A stretch of DNA of 64,000 nucleotides. Origin: an uncultured Clostridia bacterium (GTDB taxonomy: Bacteria; Bacillota; Clostridia; Lachnospirales; Lachnospiraceae). Under the pieces are notes generated by a model. That model saw only the letters and a list, made by a program, of their open reading frames with translations. It searched no databases and was not told the origin of the DNA. A program made the position numbers and the translations under genes. Where the stretch lies: assembly GCA_937895705.1 (NCBI GenBank), contig CALBKM010000011.1:1-64000 (forward strand), given 5' to 3'. Below are positions 63,632 to 64,000 of the stretch, one piece after another; within the stretch, counting starts at the first letter, position 1, and each line of letters starts with the position of its first letter.

Positions 63632-63704
63632 GGGGTCTTAGCTCAGCTGGGAGAGCATCTGCCTTACAAGCAGAGGGTCATAGGTTCGAGCCCTATAGGC
63701 CCCA
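63632..63704 (+). tRNA. tRNA-Val (anticodon TAC)
   Basis: 73 bases forming a full cloverleaf: acceptor GGGGTCT/AGGCCCC, D arm with AGCTCAGCTGGGAGAGC, anticodon stem TCTGC/GCAGA with loop CTTACAA, T arm with GGTTCGAGCC, discriminator A. CCA is not encoded. Confidence 0.96.
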
Positions 63705-63730
63705 TTCCGAACGGACACACAACTTCATAT

Positions 63731-63804
63731 GGCGGAATAGCTCAGTTGGCTAGAGCACACGGTTCATACCCGTGGTGTCGAGGGTTCAAATCCCCCTTCC
63801 GCTA
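63731..63804 (+). tRNA. tRNA-Met (anticodon CAT)
   Basis: 74 bases: acceptor GGCGGAA/TTCCGCT (first pair G-T), anticodon stem CACGG/CCGTG with loop TTCATAC, T arm GGGTTCAAATCCC. Anticodon CAT could also be tRNA-Ile2 after lysidine modification; the elongator Met form is more likely. CCA is not encoded. Its 3' end is repeated at 63950-64000. Confidence 0.93.
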
Positions 63805-63837
63805 CTATCAAAAAAGGGAATCCGAAGGGATTCCTTT
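63787..63837 (+). repeat. 51-bp direct repeat, copy 1 (tRNA-Met 3' end plus terminator)
   Basis: Begins in the T loop (CAAATCCCCC) and runs through the acceptor and terminator hairpin. Identical to 63950-64000, 163 bases downstream. Confidence 0.93.
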
Positions 63838-63840
63838 TTT
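63810..63840 (+). terminator. Terminator after tRNA-Met
   Basis: AAAAAAGGGAATCC pairs with GGATTCCTTTTTT around GAAG (one unpaired G). The pairing continues outward as TACTATC/GATAGTA (63803-63848), making an unusually long near-palindrome. Confidence 0.9.
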
Positions 63841-63949
63841 GATAGTAAGGAAAGAGAAACAGACACGAGACACCACGGGTACCGTGGTTCGAGGGGTCCA
63901 CAACGTCCGGTGGACGTTGGTTCTGGACCGACCGAAGCGAAGCGAAGAC

Positions 63950-64000
63950 CAAATCCCCCTTCCGCTACTATCAAAAAAGGGAATCCGAAGGGATTCCTTT
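63950..64000 (+). repeat. 51-bp direct repeat, copy 2, running off the window
   Basis: Identical to 63787-63837 and cut by the window end. The preceding bases do not form the rest of a tRNA. Between the copies (63849-63949) are GACACCACGGGTA, an inverted copy of part of the tRNA-Met anticodon arm, and a perfect hairpin CAACGTCC-GGT-GGACGTTG (63901-63919); no gene lies there. Confidence 0.9.

Noticed and set aside
63764..63974. - strand frames across tRNA-Met and the repeat
   Set aside because: They are antisense to the tRNA and its terminator; the peptide GGFEPSTPRV is a well-known false product of such loci.

Overview
The window reads as chromosome of a Gram-positive anaerobe of the Bacillota, most likely Lachnospiraceae. 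This is inferred from family content and architecture (DUF6062, DUF6106, LUD protein, Rpn/PD-(D/E)XK protein with a conserved Met-Cys-Asn tail, GldA/F/G-like ABC operon with DUF4340, 7TM sensor HD-GYP), from strong AGGAGG ribosome sites, from sigma-A type promoters with 17-bp spacers, and from a CIRCE operator in front of groESL. Nearly all genes lie on the + strand.

Layout. (1) 1-4029: the 3' part of a charged-coil/membrane/GH25-like protein, then mutY and ispF. (2) 4201-8068: a membrane nucleotide-sugar 4,6-dehydratase, a small unlisted - strand gene with its own promoter, and an Rpn-family nuclease gene that seems to carry an intragenic start for a short C-terminal product. (3) 8069-26510: a surface polysaccharide locus. 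It begins with a Wzz-like protein carrying a degenerate tyrosine-kinase-like tail, continues through a clearly AT-rich block (about 9.6-23.3 kb) with a small priming transferase, glycosyltransferases, acetyltransferases, a DUF362 / toroid-lyase-like / FrhB trio, a Wzy polymerase and a Wzx flippase, and closes with a zinc-ribbon SDR epimerase plus rfbA and rfbB. (4) 26580-38116: a second polysaccharide operon of normal base composition with a large priming transferase, a second flippase, five glycosyltransferases, wecB and galE, then ugd under its own promoter. It has no polymerase.

(5) 38349-41036: a murL-murD pair, predicted to epimerise UDP-MurNAc-L-Ala-L-Glu after L-Glu is added, an alternative to the MurI route. 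(6) 41127-48550: a PdaB-type deacetylase on the - strand, DUF2225, a GC-rich hairpin element, DUF6062, groES-groEL behind a perfect CIRCE, DUF6106 and guaB. (7) 48752-52645: a three-gene phosphorelay in which the hybrid kinase has lost its own HPt histidine while the next gene carries an intact HPt. (8) 52762-57138: a Gld-like ABC exporter operon with DUF4340. (9) 57185-63521: a LUD protein (-), a membrane-anchored protein resembling arylsulfotransferases, topB, and an HD-GYP protein sharing its input domain type with the kinase. (10) 63572-64000: tRNA-Val and tRNA-Met behind a consensus promoter, followed by a 51-bp direct repeat of the tRNA-Met 3' end plus its terminator.

Taken together, the window is dominated by envelope construction: sugar-nucleotide supply (rfbA, rfbB, wecB, galE, ugd, 4,6-dehydratase), assembly and export of probably two glycans, and peptidoglycan precursor synthesis and trimming, with housekeeping genes between. 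All functions are read from motifs and family knowledge; no database search was possible.
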